Shown: positions 1 to 9,342, counted from the stretch's first letter. The stretch: 41,090 bases of DNA from an uncultured Porphyromonadaceae bacterium (GCA_947427285.1 CANEHE010000019.1:1-41090), one strand, 5' to 3'. Numbers and translations are program-made. Notes: a model not told the origin generated them from the letters alone.

Positions 1-22
1 TGTTTCTTGTCGTTTCCGACCG

Positions 23-30
23 CAAAATTA
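23..30 (-). promoter_or_regulatory. Possible leftward -7 promoter element
   Basis: Read on the minus strand, this is TAATTTTG, a match to the Bacteroidales -7 consensus TAnnTTTG. No TTG lies 20 nt upstream, so only half of a promoter is visible. If it is real, it would drive a gene leaving the window to the left, divergent from ribD. Confidence 0.25.
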
Positions 31-58
31 ATAAAAGCGTAGCGGTTTACCCCCCTCG

Positions 59-97
59 AATCGTTAAATGATGTTAATCCAACATCATTTAACGATT
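59..97. repeat. Perfect 17-bp inverted repeat upstream of ribD
   Basis: Bases 59-75 and 81-97 are exact reverse complements separated by a 5-nt loop (AATCC). The stem is A/T-rich with no clear T-run, so it could be a terminator of a leftward or rightward gene or an operator. The 11-mer GTTAATCCAAC that spans the loop (73-83) recurs at 155-165, just before ribD, which suggests a binding site more than chance. Function unknown. Confidence 0.6.
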
Positions 98-187
98 TAT
101 TAACTATAAACCAATGATATATCATCTCATTTGCAACATCTGTATTGACTTTTCGTTAATCCAACAAACACGTCTTAGGAAAAGATC

Positions 188-1252
188 ATGAGCATATCAC
201 AGGATATCACCGACAGACTGATGATGAGTCGGGCTCTGCAACTGGCACGCTTCGGTTCCGGCAGAGTAAGCCCGAACCCTATGGTTGGAGCCGTAATCAC
301 ATCTCCTGATGGCAGAATTATCGGTGAGGGCTGGCATAGATATTTCGGTGGTCCGCATGCCGAAGTAAATGCTGTCCGATCGGTCAAAGAATCTGACAGA
401 CACTTATTGCCTCACAGCACCATATATGTCACTCTTGAACCTTGCTCCCACTATGGGAAGACTCCTCCATGTGCGCAACTTCTCACAGAATGCGGATTCA
501 AGCGTGCAGTGGTTGCCATCGAAGACCCCAATCCACAAGTGGCCGGACGTGGACTCAGAATGCTACGGGAGGCAGGATGCAAAGTGGCAGTCGGCATAAT
601 GGCCCGTGAAGCGACAGAACTTAACCGCCGGTTTCTTACCGTACAGAAACTCGGTCGGCCATGGATCCAACTCAAATGGTGCGAAAGTGCTGACAAATTC
701 ATCGGCAAATTCGGAGAAAATGGCCAACCGTCACCTTGTCCATTATCATCCCCGCTTGGAAAGGTATGGATGCATCGTCACCGTTCCATGTGCGACGCCA
801 TCGTCATAGGATCCGGCACAGCCATTACCGACAGACCTCGCCTCACACTCCGTTCGTGGCCCGGAAAAAATCCTGCCCGAGTAGTCGCAGACCGCCGAAA
901 AAGAGTCGACCTTGAAACCCTGTTTCCTGACGGCAACGCATTCCGAATAGGAGACCATGCACTCCGTACAGAAATAGAGAGATTAGGCCGCGAGTATGAA
1001 ATCGGTGCTATAATGGTTGAAGGAGGCTCAACTCTTTTACAGTCTTTTCTGGATGAAAACCTCTTCGACGAAATCAGAGTGGAACATTCACCGATTATAC
1101 TAAATACAGGTGTGGCCGCGCCTGAGATTCCAGCATCTCTACCATCATCCACAAAAACACTGACCGACGGCAACACCGTCACCACATACCGCAATCCCAT
1201 CTTCTGGAATGCCATCTCTACTCGACAGAAAGAGATCACTTTGATTAGTTAA
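188..1252 (+). CDS. ribD: Bifunctional riboflavin biosynthesis protein RibD
   Basis: RibD catalyses two cytoplasmic steps of riboflavin synthesis: deamination of the pyrimidine made by GTP cyclohydrolase II, then NADPH-dependent reduction of its ribosyl side chain. The N-terminal deaminase domain (about residues 8-150) has the zinc and catalytic signature HAE (H57, E59) and PCSHYGKTPPC (C86, C95). The C-terminal reductase domain (about 155-340) shows the family blocks MCDAIVIGSGTAITDRPRL and MVEGGSTLL. At 354 residues it has the usual length for the fused enzyme. The ATG at 188 follows an A-rich stretch. No FMN riboswitch is visible in the 187 bases upstream. It is the first gene of the rightward envelope block, with about 70-160 nt before the next gene depending on that gene's start. 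Confidence 0.96.
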   Translation: MSISQDITDRLMMSRALQLARFGSGRVSPNPMVGAVITSPDGRIIGEGWHRYFGGPHAEVNAVRSVKESDRHLLPHSTIYVTLEPCSHYGKTPPCAQLLTECGFKRAVVAIEDPNPQVAGRGLRMLREAGCKVAVGIMAREATELNRRFLTVQKLGRPWIQLKWCESADKFIGKFGENGQPSPCPLSSPLGKVWMHRHRSMCDAIVIGSGTAITDRPRLTLRSWPGKNPARVVADRRKRVDLETLFPDGNAFRIGDHALRTEIERLGREYEIGAIMVEGGSTLLQSFLDENLFDEIRVEHSPIILNTGVAAPEIPASLPSSTKTLTDGNTVTTYRNPIFWNAISTRQKEITLIS

Positions 1253-1309
1253 AATAGGATAAAAACCGATTTCCTGCTCCCGGATAGGCGATTATTTACC
1301 GAATTATGC

Positions 1310-1317
1310 TAAATTTG
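1310..1317 (+). promoter_or_regulatory. Possible -7 promoter element before the DUF6242 gene
   Basis: TAAATTTG matches TAnnTTTG exactly, but there is no TTG at the 20-nt spacing upstream. A transcript starting just downstream would make the TTG at 1322 effectively leaderless. This favours a later start codon (GTG at 1412) for the next gene. Confidence 0.35.
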
Positions 1318-1411
1318 CAGATTGAAAAGTCACGTCCGGAAGCTTCCTGTTCGTAAGCATTCCGTAACCAAGACCAATCAACATCTTGTCAACCAACAGA
1401 ATAACCGACTT

Positions 1412-2947
1412 GTGAACACACGCTTATCACGTCTGACATCATATCTGGCGCATCGGAAATCCGTTCTCTGGCTTCCGATGGCCGCATTGCTGATCACCAG
1501 CTGCAACACCAAAGACGAGCCCAAAACCGTTACCCAGACCGCTTCCAACATCAATGCGGTAGCTGTGACAGCCTTCTCACTTCAAGACGATTCCGACATC
1601 ATGGAGGGTCTGGACTCGGTGTTCTTCTCAATAGACACGAGAAACGGCATCATCTTCAATGCAGACTCTCTGCCCAAAGGAACCGACATCACAAAACTGA
1701 AACCAAGCGTGACGTTCTATAATTCCGTCTCCACTGCGGAGTTCATAATGGAAAACGGAACACATCGCACAGGAACATCCGACTACAGGGAGACGCCCAA
1801 CGATACCATTGACTTCACCGGCGACGTCACTCTCCATCTGGTGAGTGCCGACGAATCGATCACCATGGACTATCGCGTCAAAGTCAATGTGCATCAGATG
1901 GATCCGGATTCACTCGCATGGTCGGAAATGGCTGTCGCCAAACTACCGGCACGGCTCCCTTCGCCTCGCCGGCAAAAAACAGTGGCATTCGACAACGGAG
2001 CCGCTTCTCTTATCATTGAGAACAACGGTTCATTGACTTTTGCGAAAGCCTCCGGTTCCACTCCATGGGCAAAAACAGAAATCAATTTATCCTTTACGCC
2101 TGCTGTCGAGTCATTCACAGCCACAGACGAAGCCTTGTATATACTTGATTCGAACGGAAACCTTTTCTCATCAACCGACGGTCTGACATGGTCATCCACC
2201 GGTCAGAAATGGATTGCCGTCACCGGAGGATTCGGAACAGCCCTCCTTGGGATAGAATCAGGGGCCAATGGCATGAACCACGTGGTATATCCCGCCTCGG
2301 CAGGCATAGCGTCCACCCCTCTTGAAGAGGACTTCCCAATAGGCGGCACATCTGCTCTCGGCACTTTCTCAAGCCGATGGTATCCGACCCCGACTGCAAT
2401 CATATCCGGAGGACACGATGCTTACGGGCGGATATCCGAAGCAGTATGGGCATTCGACGGAACTTCCTGGGCAAAAATATCCGAAGGACAACTTCCCGGT
2501 CTGGAAAGTCCGACGATGTTCCCTTATTTCGCATTTCTGAAATCACCCACCTCCTGGACTATGACCGAACATTCCGTATGGCTCATAATCGGAGGATCGC
2601 TTGCCTCCGGTGAAGCAAACCGCCAGACATACATCTCATACGACAACGGTGTAAACTGGCAGTCCGCATCGCAGTCGCTATGCCTGCCGGAATTTATTCC
2701 GTCGCTTACAGGAGCGGATGCGCTGGTGACAACGGCCACCCTCCACGGCTCCCTGTCCGGATGGGCGAAACGCCCGGCACCACGTCTGCCGATCGGTTCG
2801 CGTGTGAAATATGAAACCGACGGAGATGAGATCATTTGGGAGTGTCCCTACATCTATCTGATAGGCGGTTATACCACAGACGGCACTCTCTCGGACACTA
2901 TCTGGCGAGGCGCGCTGAACCGGCTGACATTCCGACCGATTTTCTAA
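1412..2947 (+). CDS. DUF6242-like lipoprotein with beta-propeller-like C-terminus
   Basis: This is a predicted lipoprotein: a hydrophobic stretch ends in the lipobox LLITSC, followed by an acidic linker (NTKDEPK). The N-terminal third resembles a small beta-sandwich. The rest repeats Trp- and Gly-rich strands (DGLTWSSTG, DGTSWAKIS, NGVNWQSAS), each like a blade of a sialidase- or BNR-type propeller. By position and layout I assign it to the DUF6242 family of Bacteroidales, from memory; its function is unknown. The frame is open back to a TTG at 1322. I chose the GTG at 1412 because a -7 box ends at 1317 and because it puts the lipobox Cys near residue 31. An ATG at 1478 would leave too short a signal. 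It ends 11 nt before the DUF6089 gene, so the two are probably co-transcribed. Confidence 0.75.
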   Translation: MNTRLSRLTSYLAHRKSVLWLPMAALLITSCNTKDEPKTVTQTASNINAVAVTAFSLQDDSDIMEGLDSVFFSIDTRNGIIFNADSLPKGTDITKLKPSVTFYNSVSTAEFIMENGTHRTGTSDYRETPNDTIDFTGDVTLHLVSADESITMDYRVKVNVHQMDPDSLAWSEMAVAKLPARLPSPRRQKTVAFDNGAASLIIENNGSLTFAKASGSTPWAKTEINLSFTPAVESFTATDEALYILDSNGNLFSSTDGLTWSSTGQKWIAVTGGFGTALLGIESGANGMNHVVYPASAGIASTPLEEDFPIGGTSALGTFSSRWYPTPTAIISGGHDAYGRISEAVWAFDGTSWAKISEGQLPGLESPTMFPYFAFLKSPTSWTMTEHSVWLIIGGSLASGEANRQTYISYDNGVNWQSASQSLCLPEFIPSLTGADALVTTATLHGSLSGWAKRPAPRLPIGSRVKYETDGDEIIWECPYIYLIGGYTTDGTLSDTIWRGALNRLTFRPIF

Positions 2948-2958
2948 CCACACTCAAA

Positions 2959-3642
2959 ATGCGCCGAATAATCCTCACCATACTCGTCATTACGGCCCTG
3001 ACAGCTGCCATACCGGCACGTGCTCAGGAAGACTACCGATTCGAAATCGGCGGAGGAATCGGCATGACCGGATATCTCGGAGACGCCAACACTGCCAATC
3101 TTCTCCAGAATCCGAGCTGGGATGCCGAAGCGTTGTTCCGCTACCTCATATCCCCACGGCTTGCATTGAAAACCAACTTTTTTGTAGGCGGTCTGCGCGG
3201 AAATTCAGAACAGATGACAAACGTATTTCCCGACAATGTCAACTACAAGTTCTCTACCACTTTCTATGAACTGTCAGAACTTTTTGAGTTCAATTTCTTC
3301 AACTACGGCATGGGGGAGACTTACCGGAAACTAAAACGTATCACACCCTACATCACAGCCGGACTTGGTGTGACCGGATGGAGTACAGGAGGGCACGGAG
3401 GCATAACATTCACCATCCCTATCGGCATAGGAGTGAAATACAAACCCGCCAGACGCTGGAACCTCGGGTTGGAGTTTCTTATGAAAAAGACTTTCTCCGA
3501 CAAACTCGACGGTCCACAGCTTGCCGATCCGATCGGTATAAAAAGCAGTTTCATGAAAAATACAGACTGGTATTCCACGCTCACTTTCACAGTGAGCTAC
3601 GAATTCTCGCAACGATGCGCAGTCTGCAACTATAAAGACTGA
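2959..3642 (+). CDS. Outer-membrane beta-barrel protein, DUF6089-like
   Basis: This is a 227-residue exported protein. A signal peptide (MRRIILTILVITALTAAIPARA) precedes a mature start QEDYRFEIGGGIGMTGYLGD, which is typical of small Bacteroidales porin-like barrels. The rest alternates amphipathic strands ending in aromatic residues (LTFTVSYEF), as in an 8-10-stranded barrel. Position between the DUF6242 lipoprotein and uppS suggests the DUF6089 family, whose role is unknown. The open frame extends to 2836 inside the previous gene, but the ATG at 2959 is preferred because it begins the signal peptide and avoids overlap. It sits 11 nt after the upstream stop and 15 nt before uppS, so it is likely in the same operon. 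Confidence 0.85.
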   Translation: MRRIILTILVITALTAAIPARAQEDYRFEIGGGIGMTGYLGDANTANLLQNPSWDAEALFRYLISPRLALKTNFFVGGLRGNSEQMTNVFPDNVNYKFSTTFYELSELFEFNFFNYGMGETYRKLKRITPYITAGLGVTGWSTGGHGGITFTIPIGIGVKYKPARRWNLGLEFLMKKTFSDKLDGPQLADPIGIKSSFMKNTDWYSTLTFTVSYEFSQRCAVCNYKD

Positions 3643-3657
3643 CATCCTACAAAGGCA

Positions 3658-4455
3658 ATGGACACCCAGACGCTTGACATAATAAACCGCTTATCCACAG
3701 CCCAGCTGCCCCGCCACATCGCCATCATCATGGATGGCAACGGCCGATGGGCCCGCATGCGCTCACTTCCGAGAAGCGCAGGGCATTACGAAGGCGTAGC
3801 CAGTGTCAGAAAAGCCACCGAACTCTGTTCGGACATAGGTGTAGGATATCTTACTCTATATGCCTTCAGTACCGAGAACTGGAACCGTCCTCAACAGGAA
3901 GTTGACACCTTGATGACGCTCATAGGGATGGCAATCGAACGCGAGACGCCCGACCTTATAAAAAACAATGTGCGCCTCAGACTTATCGGCGACATCGACC
4001 GTATGCCTGACGATCCACGTTCCCGACTGTTAAGATGCCGACAGGCGACAGCTCATTGCACCGGACTGACGCTTTCGCTCTGCTTGAGCTATTCCTCCCG
4101 ATGGGAGATAGTCAGAGCCGCACGGTTACTGGCTACCGAATGCGCTGGAGTTGATACAGACCTGACACAGATTTCAGAGACAGACATCGAATCCAGACTT
4201 ACCACTACAGGCATCCCGGATCCGGATCTTCTTATCCGGACAGGCGGAGAAAAAAGACTCAGCAATTTTCTTCTCTGGCAGGCTGCATACGCGGAACTGT
4301 ATTTCTGCGACACCCTCTGGCCCGACTTCGGGAAAGAGGAACTTGCCGAAGCGATCGCCGACTTCCAGAAAAGAGAACGGCGTTTCGGAAAGACAAGCGA
4401 ACAGGTGTCGCATCACCCTGACAAAGACATATCTCAATCCGATTCCCGACATTGA
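3658..4455 (+). CDS. uppS: Isoprenyl transferase / undecaprenyl diphosphate synthase
   Basis: This is a cis-prenyltransferase that adds isopentenyl diphosphate units to farnesyl diphosphate to make the C55 carrier lipid for peptidoglycan and O-antigen synthesis. The signature HIAIIMDGNGRWA is at residues 20-32, with the catalytic Asp at position 26. The second signature, LLIRTGGEKRLSNFLLWQ, and the following AYAELYF are intact near residues 188-215. At 265 residues it is slightly long for the family because of a hydrophilic C-terminal tail. The next gene, bamA, begins 46 nt downstream, giving the familiar Bacteroidales uppS-bamA pair. Confidence 0.96.
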   Translation: MDTQTLDIINRLSTAQLPRHIAIIMDGNGRWARMRSLPRSAGHYEGVASVRKATELCSDIGVGYLTLYAFSTENWNRPQQEVDTLMTLIGMAIERETPDLIKNNVRLRLIGDIDRMPDDPRSRLLRCRQATAHCTGLTLSLCLSYSSRWEIVRAARLLATECAGVDTDLTQISETDIESRLTTTGIPDPDLLIRTGGEKRLSNFLLWQAAYAELYFCDTLWPDFGKEELAEAIADFQKRERRFGKTSEQVSHHPDKDISQSDSRH

Positions 4456-4501
4456 CCACAAACATAGACCTCTTCCACAGGCTTTCATCATAAAAACGAT
4501 A

Positions 4502-7183
4502 ATGAACAGACTGATTCCACATATCCTTCCTCTCTTTCTCGCTTTAATCTGGATCTCACAGCCGGGTTGCACCGATGCGTCTGCCCAATCGACCGGCACG
4601 CCTCCGGAAACACCGGCATCCGCGCCAGAAGCGGTAGATACAATATATAACCCGGATGTGATCTACTCGGCAATGCCACGCACATACGAGATCGCAGGCA
4701 TCAATGTGAAAGGAGCTGACAATGTGGAAGATTATGTCCTCATCGGCTTCTCCGGACTGTCGGTAGGACAGAAGGTCACTATCCCGGGGCCAGACATCAC
4801 TGAGGCCACAAAACGGTTCTGGAGGCAGAGGCTCTATTCCTCCGTAAGAATCAAAGTGGACAAGATTGCCGGTGACAAGGCATGGCTTACAATTGAGCTC
4901 CGTCAGCAACCCCGAATGTCGGAACTCCGCTTCGAAGGTGTGAAGGGAGGCGAGAAAAAAGATCTTGAAAAAGAACTCGGCATGGTCGAGGGACAACAGA
5001 TCACCCCCAACATACTCGCTCAGATGAAGACCCTCATCGAACGGTATTATTCCAAGAAGGGGTTCAAGAACGCAAAAGTCGATATCACGGAAATCCCCGA
5101 TCTCAGCCGGGAGAATCAGGTGATACTTCAGGTAAATGTGAATCGCAGCAATAAGATCAAGGTCCACAAAATATACATCAACGGCAACAATGTGCTTTCA
5201 GACTCGAAAGTAAAGCGTGCCATGAAGAAGACCAACGAGAACGGAAATCTGCTGAATCTGTTCAAACAGAAGAAATTCGTGGAATCCGATTTCGCCGACG
5301 ACCTCAACCGCATACTTGAGAAATACAACGAGCTTGGATATCGCGATGCGAAGATCCTCCATGACAGCGTAGCCCGTTACAACGACAAATCCGTAGATGT
5401 CTTCATCGACGTGGAGGAAGGCAACAAATATTATATATCCAACATCGAATGGGTTGGCAACACCGTCTACTCCACAGATGTACTCAACAACGTTCTCGGC
5501 ATATATCCCGGCGACGTCTATAATCAGAAAAGGCTCAACAAACGCACGCAGGACGATGACGATGCGGTAGCCAACCTCTATCTCGACAAGGGTTATCTCT
5601 TTTTCAATCTCGTCCCGATCGAGGAAAACGTGCATGGAGACAGCATTGCCCTCCAGATGAGAATAATCGAGGGACCTCAGGCAAGGATCAACAAAGTGAT
5701 CATCAACGGCAACAACCAGCTTTACGAAAAAGTGATCCGTCGTGAGCTGAGGGTTCGCCCTGGTGAACTTTTCTCTAAAAGCGACCTTATGCGCTCAGCA
5801 CGTGAGATCGCCGCCTCAGGCCATTTCAACCCTGAGAACATGGACATCCGCCCCGAGCCGAACGAAAATGACGGCACAGTGGACATAGTATTCAATCTTG
5901 AATCAAAAGCCAACGACAAGATCCAGCTTTCATTCGGCTGGGGCCAGACCGGCATAACAGGTCAGCTTGCCTTGTCGTTCAATAACTTCTCAATGAAGAA
6001 CCTGTTCAATCCATCGGCCTACCGCGGTATCATTCCGCGCGGCGACGGACAGACCTTCTCCATCTCGGCCCAGACCAACGCCCAATACTATCAGAGTTAC
6101 AACATATCTTTCTTTGATCCCTGGATCGGCGGAAAGCGGCCTAACTCATTCTCGGTAAGCCTTGACTATTCACGATCCACAGGCATCAACTCCTCATATT
6201 ACAACTCCAACTGGAGCAACGCATACATGAACTCGCTTTACTATCAGGGTTCATACGGCACCAACTACAATACCTACGCCTACCAGAACGCCTACGACCC
6301 CAACAAAGTGCTCCAGCTTGCCGGAGTATCGGTCGGCTACGGCACACGGCTTACATGGCCTGACGACTACTTCCAGTTCCAGGCCAGTCTAGCCTACCGC
6401 TGGTATTACCTCAAGAACTGGGATTATCTCTACTACATGAACAACGGCACGTCGAATTCGCTGACACTGTCGCTCAATCTCTCCCGTACCAGCATCGACA
6501 ATCCCATATACACGCGCCGCGGCTCCCAGTTCTCCCTTGAATTCTCCACCACCCCGCCTGCGTCGCTTTTCGGCAAGAAAAACTGGCAGCGACTCTCTTA
6601 CGAGGCCAACACACTGAATAATCCAACAGCGAAATCCCAACTTTACAATTGGATCGAATACTGGAAATTCAAATTCAAGAGCAAGACATTCACCCCCCTC
6701 ACGGATCCTGACGGGCAATGGACTCTTGTACTCATGACCCGCGCCGACTTCGGACTGCTTGGCTCATGGAACAAATATCTCAAGACTCCATTCGAGACAT
6801 TCTACTTCGGAGGCGACGGAATGACCGGCGGATATACATACGCGACTGAAACAGTCGGAATGCGTGGATATGACAATGGTCAGTTCACCCCATGGGGTTA
6901 TGAAGGATATGCCTACGGACGCTTCACGATGGAACTTCATTTCCCCTTCATGCTCCAACCGTCCACTACCATCTATGCTGTGGCCTTCGCAGAGGCAGGC
7001 AATGCATGGACATCCGTAAAAGACTTCTCCCCCTTCAACCTGAAACGCAGTGCCGGTGTCGGTCTGCGAATCTACCTGAGCGTGATCGGATTTCTCGGCA
7101 TCGACTGGGCATATGGCTTCGATAAAGTATGGGATCGCAGAGGTGGCAGCCAGTTCCATTTCATACTTGGCCAGGAGTTCTGA
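4502..7183 (+). CDS. bamA: Outer membrane protein assembly factor BamA
   Basis: This Omp85 protein inserts beta-barrels into the outer membrane. After a signal peptide (about residues 1-30) come repeated POTRA domains (about 60-480), including repeated edge motifs such as KVIINGNNQLYEKVIRREL and IEWVGNTVYSTDVLNNVLG. The 16-stranded barrel follows (about 500-893). The conserved RGY motif of strand L6 is at about residues 788-790 (GMRGYDNG), and the chain ends in the aromatic strand FHFILGQEF. At 893 residues it has the normal length for Bacteroidales BamA. The open frame runs back to 4343 inside uppS, but the ATG at 4502 starts the signal peptide. Two Skp-like chaperone genes follow, as is usual for this family. 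Confidence 0.95.
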   Translation: MNRLIPHILPLFLALIWISQPGCTDASAQSTGTPPETPASAPEAVDTIYNPDVIYSAMPRTYEIAGINVKGADNVEDYVLIGFSGLSVGQKVTIPGPDITEATKRFWRQRLYSSVRIKVDKIAGDKAWLTIELRQQPRMSELRFEGVKGGEKKDLEKELGMVEGQQITPNILAQMKTLIERYYSKKGFKNAKVDITEIPDLSRENQVILQVNVNRSNKIKVHKIYINGNNVLSDSKVKRAMKKTNENGNLLNLFKQKKFVESDFADDLNRILEKYNELGYRDAKILHDSVARYNDKSVDVFIDVEEGNKYYISNIEWVGNTVYSTDVLNNVLGIYPGDVYNQKRLNKRTQDDDDAVANLYLDKGYLFFNLVPIEENVHGDSIALQMRIIEGPQARINKVIINGNNQLYEKVIRRELRVRPGELFSKSDLMRSAREIAASGHFNPENMDIRPEPNENDGTVDIVFNLESKANDKIQLSFGWGQTGITGQLALSFNNFSMKNLFNPSAYRGIIPRGDGQTFSISAQTNAQYYQSYNISFFDPWIGGKRPNSFSVSLDYSRSTGINSSYYNSNWSNAYMNSLYYQGSYGTNYNTYAYQNAYDPNKVLQLAGVSVGYGTRLTWPDDYFQFQASLAYRWYYLKNWDYLYYMNNGTSNSLTLSLNLSRTSIDNPIYTRRGSQFSLEFSTTPPASLFGKKNWQRLSYEANTLNNPTAKSQLYNWIEYWKFKFKSKTFTPLTDPDGQWTLVLMTRADFGLLGSWNKYLKTPFETFYFGGDGMTGGYTYATETVGMRGYDNGQFTPWGYEGYAYGRFTMELHFPFMLQPSTTIYAVAFAEAGNAWTSVKDFSPFNLKRSAGVGLRIYLSVIGFLGIDWAYGFDKVWDRRGGSQFHFILGQEF

Positions 7184-7265
7184 CGCAACTTTTCACCTCC
7201 GGGAGCGTTAAACAGATGGCATGTTCCCGCGTCTAAAGGTAAAACCTATCTAAACGAATACTGAA

Positions 7266-7781
7266 ATGAAAAAAATACTTCTCGCTCTTCTTGTAGCCAT
7301 ATCTGCCGCAACAGGAGCCTCGGCACAGAAATTCGCGCTCATAAACATGGATTACGTGCTCCGCAATCTACCTGATTACGAAATGGCCAACGAACAGCTC
7401 AATCAGGTCTCCCAACGCTGGGAAAAGGAGCTGGTGGCACTCCAGAAAGAGGCCGAGACCATGTACAAGAACTATCAGGCCGACATGGTTTTTCTCACTC
7501 AGGAACAACAGAACAAACGTGCCGAAGAGGTAGCAGCAAAGGAAAAAGAGGTGGCTGAACTCCGAAGCAAATATTTCGGACCTGAAGGGGAACTCTACAA
7601 AAAGCGTCAGTCGCTCATGAAGCCTATTCAGGAGAATGTCTATAACGCAGTGAAAGCGGTAGCGGAAGAAAGGAAATATCAGGTGATTTTCGACCGTGCA
7701 TCCTCCCAGAGCATAGTGTTCGCCTCACCCACCATCGACGTAAGCAATGAAGTGCTGGCCAAACTCGGATTTGCCAAATAA
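7266..7781 (+). CDS. OmpH/Skp family periplasmic chaperone (first copy)
   Basis: This 171-residue protein holds outer-membrane proteins unfolded in the periplasm for delivery to BamA. Its signal peptide (about residues 1-20, ending GASA) is followed by the short first strand KFALINMDYVLRNLPDYE. A long charged coiled coil (about 45-125, rich in E, K and Q) comes next, and then a C-terminal strand segment (YQVIFDRASSQSIVFASP) that closes the small body domain. This is the normal Skp layout. It lies 82 nt after bamA and 59 nt before a paralogue of the same length. Confidence 0.92.
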   Translation: MKKILLALLVAISAATGASAQKFALINMDYVLRNLPDYEMANEQLNQVSQRWEKELVALQKEAETMYKNYQADMVFLTQEQQNKRAEEVAAKEKEVAELRSKYFGPEGELYKKRQSLMKPIQENVYNAVKAVAEERKYQVIFDRASSQSIVFASPTIDVSNEVLAKLGFAK

Positions 7782-7840
7782 AAACCTACGCTTACGCAAA
7801 CAAGTCAATAAAACAATAACATAAGATCAAAACGTAAAAG

Positions 7841-8356
7841 ATGTTAAAAAAGATTCTTTTGGCAGTCGCCGTGGCTCTGCCCATGTTCGCATCCGCACAG
7901 TCGACAATTAAAATCGGCGTGGTCAACACCGGATCCATCATTCAGGGAATGCCCGAAACCAAAGATGCCCAGACCAAAATAGCCGACACCAGTAAGAAAT
8001 ACGAGGATGCATACGGAAAACTCATCGAGGAATACAAACGCCTCGCCGAGGAGTTTCAGGGACTGAAAGAAGACACTCCGGTGGCTATCCGCGAAAACAA
8101 AGCCCGCGACCTGCAAGACAAGCAGTCCAAAATCCAGCAATTCGAGCAGCAGGCTCAGGAAGACCTCAGCAAACAGCAGCAGGAACTCATGGCTCCGGTA
8201 ATGCAGAAGATCCAGAATGCAGTTGACGCCGTAGGCAAAGAAGAGGGTTTCACAACCATCTCTGAAATCCAGAGCTATCTCTATATCGGTTCTGGAGTGA
8301 CCGACATCACCGATAAGGTAAAATCCCGTCTCGGACTTCCGGCCACAGCCAAATAA
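7841..8356 (+). CDS. OmpH/Skp family periplasmic chaperone (second copy)
   Basis: This 171-residue paralogue of the preceding gene has a signal peptide (MLKKILLAVAVALPMFASA), a first strand (TIKIGVVNTGSIIQGMPE), a long Gln- and Glu-rich coiled coil (about residues 45-125) and a closing body segment (GFTTISEIQSYLYIGSG). The tandem Skp pair behind bamA recurs across Bacteroidales. The two sequences have diverged considerably outside the fold, so they may serve different clients. A strong intrinsic terminator lies 23 nt after its stop, which ends this transcription unit. Confidence 0.92.
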   Translation: MLKKILLAVAVALPMFASAQSTIKIGVVNTGSIIQGMPETKDAQTKIADTSKKYEDAYGKLIEEYKRLAEEFQGLKEDTPVAIRENKARDLQDKQSKIQQFEQQAQEDLSKQQQELMAPVMQKIQNAVDAVGKEEGFTTISEIQSYLYIGSGVTDITDKVKSRLGLPATAK

Positions 8357-8379
8357 ATCCATTCAGTAATATCCCATAG

Positions 8380-8420
8380 CGGGGCGGAAACTGTCTGCCG
8401 GACAGCCTCCGCCTCGTTTT
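8380..8420 (+). terminator. Intrinsic terminator after the skp pair
   Basis: The hairpin has an outer 9-bp stem (8380-8388 with 8408-8416, one G-T wobble), a 2x2 internal loop, an inner 5-bp stem (8391-8395 with 8401-8405) and a TGCCG loop. TTTT follows at 8417-8420. It separates the bamA-skp unit from murI. Confidence 0.85.
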
Positions 8421-8455
8421 CGATAACTTCACACGGCATCTATCCAGTTTTCATA

Positions 8456-9310
8456 ATGAGCGATCCTTATCCGGAAAATTTAAGTACTTCACCAGGCCCC
8501 ATCGGTATTTTCGATTCGGGCTACGGAGGTCTTACAATACTGGAAAGCATCCGGCGGCGTCTCCCGACATTCGACTATCTGTATCTTGGCGACAACGCAC
8601 GGGCTCCCTACGGCAGCCGTTCATTCGAACTGGTATATGAGTTCACTCGACAGGCTGTAGAGGAACTGTTCCGGAGAGGTTGCCATCTGGTGATTCTCGC
8701 ATGCAACACAGCATCGGCCAAGGCCCTGCGCTCCATACAGCAGAATATCCTTCCGGAGCTGGACTCTTCAAGAAGAGTGCTTGGAGTGATACGTCCGACC
8801 GTGGAACGCCTCGGTGAACTCTCTACTACACACCGGATAGGGATTCTGGCCACCCAAGGCACCGTAGCAAGCCATTCATACTCATTGGAAGTGGACAAAC
8901 TTTACGGTGGCGGCATGACAGTGACCGAACAGGCAGCTCCACTCTGGGTGCCGATCATTGAAAACGGAGAAGCCGAGAGTCCGGGGGCGGATTACTTCAT
9001 TGCCAAATACATGAACCGGCTGTTGGAGGCCGATCCCGGAATCGACACTATCATACTCGGCTGTACACACTATCCGATCCTAATGCCGAAAATACTCGCA
9101 CACGCACCGCACAATATACGTGTGGTGCCTCAAGGCGACATTGTGGCAGAAAGCCTTGCCGACTATCTTGTCCGTCATCCGGAGATAGCCGGGAAATGCA
9201 CACAAGGGGGACACATCCGGTTTCTCACCACAGAAAATCCTGAGAAATTCGATTCTCTCGCCTCGATATTTATCTCATCTCCGGTACACGCCGAGAAAAT
9301 CAATCTCTGA
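8456..9310 (+). CDS. murI: Glutamate racemase
   Basis: This is a cofactor-independent cytoplasmic racemase that converts L-glutamate to D-glutamate for peptidoglycan stem peptides. The N-terminal catalytic block IGIFDSGYGGLTIL (residues 16-29) and LACNTASA contain the first catalytic Cys (C83). The second Cys is C203 in IILGCTHYPIL. At 284 residues it has the expected family length. The ATG at 8456 gives a short hydrophilic leader before the conserved GPIGIFDSG. It lies just after a terminator and 32 nt before a DUF4465 lipoprotein gene, with which it may be co-transcribed. I see no clear promoter in the 35 nt between terminator and start. Confidence 0.96.
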   Translation: MSDPYPENLSTSPGPIGIFDSGYGGLTILESIRRRLPTFDYLYLGDNARAPYGSRSFELVYEFTRQAVEELFRRGCHLVILACNTASAKALRSIQQNILPELDSSRRVLGVIRPTVERLGELSTTHRIGILATQGTVASHSYSLEVDKLYGGGMTVTEQAAPLWVPIIENGEAESPGADYFIAKYMNRLLEADPGIDTIILGCTHYPILMPKILAHAPHNIRVVPQGDIVAESLADYLVRHPEIAGKCTQGGHIRFLTTENPEKFDSLASIFISSPVHAEKINL

Positions 9311-9342
9311 TTTCACAACTCAACCATAAAAAAGACAAAAAC

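Noticed and set aside
100..187. Possible FMN riboswitch before ribD
   Set aside because: None of the conserved RFN elements are present, and the leader is A/T-rich and short.
1322..1411. N-terminal extension of the DUF6242-like lipoprotein from the TTG at 1322
   Set aside because: A -7 promoter box ends only 4 nt before this codon, and the extension is polar and basic and would bury the lipoprotein signal 60 residues in. The GTG at 1412 fits better, though this is not certain.
2836..2958. Upstream extension of the DUF6089 gene
   Set aside because: It overlaps the previous gene, and the signal peptide begins exactly at the ATG at 2959.
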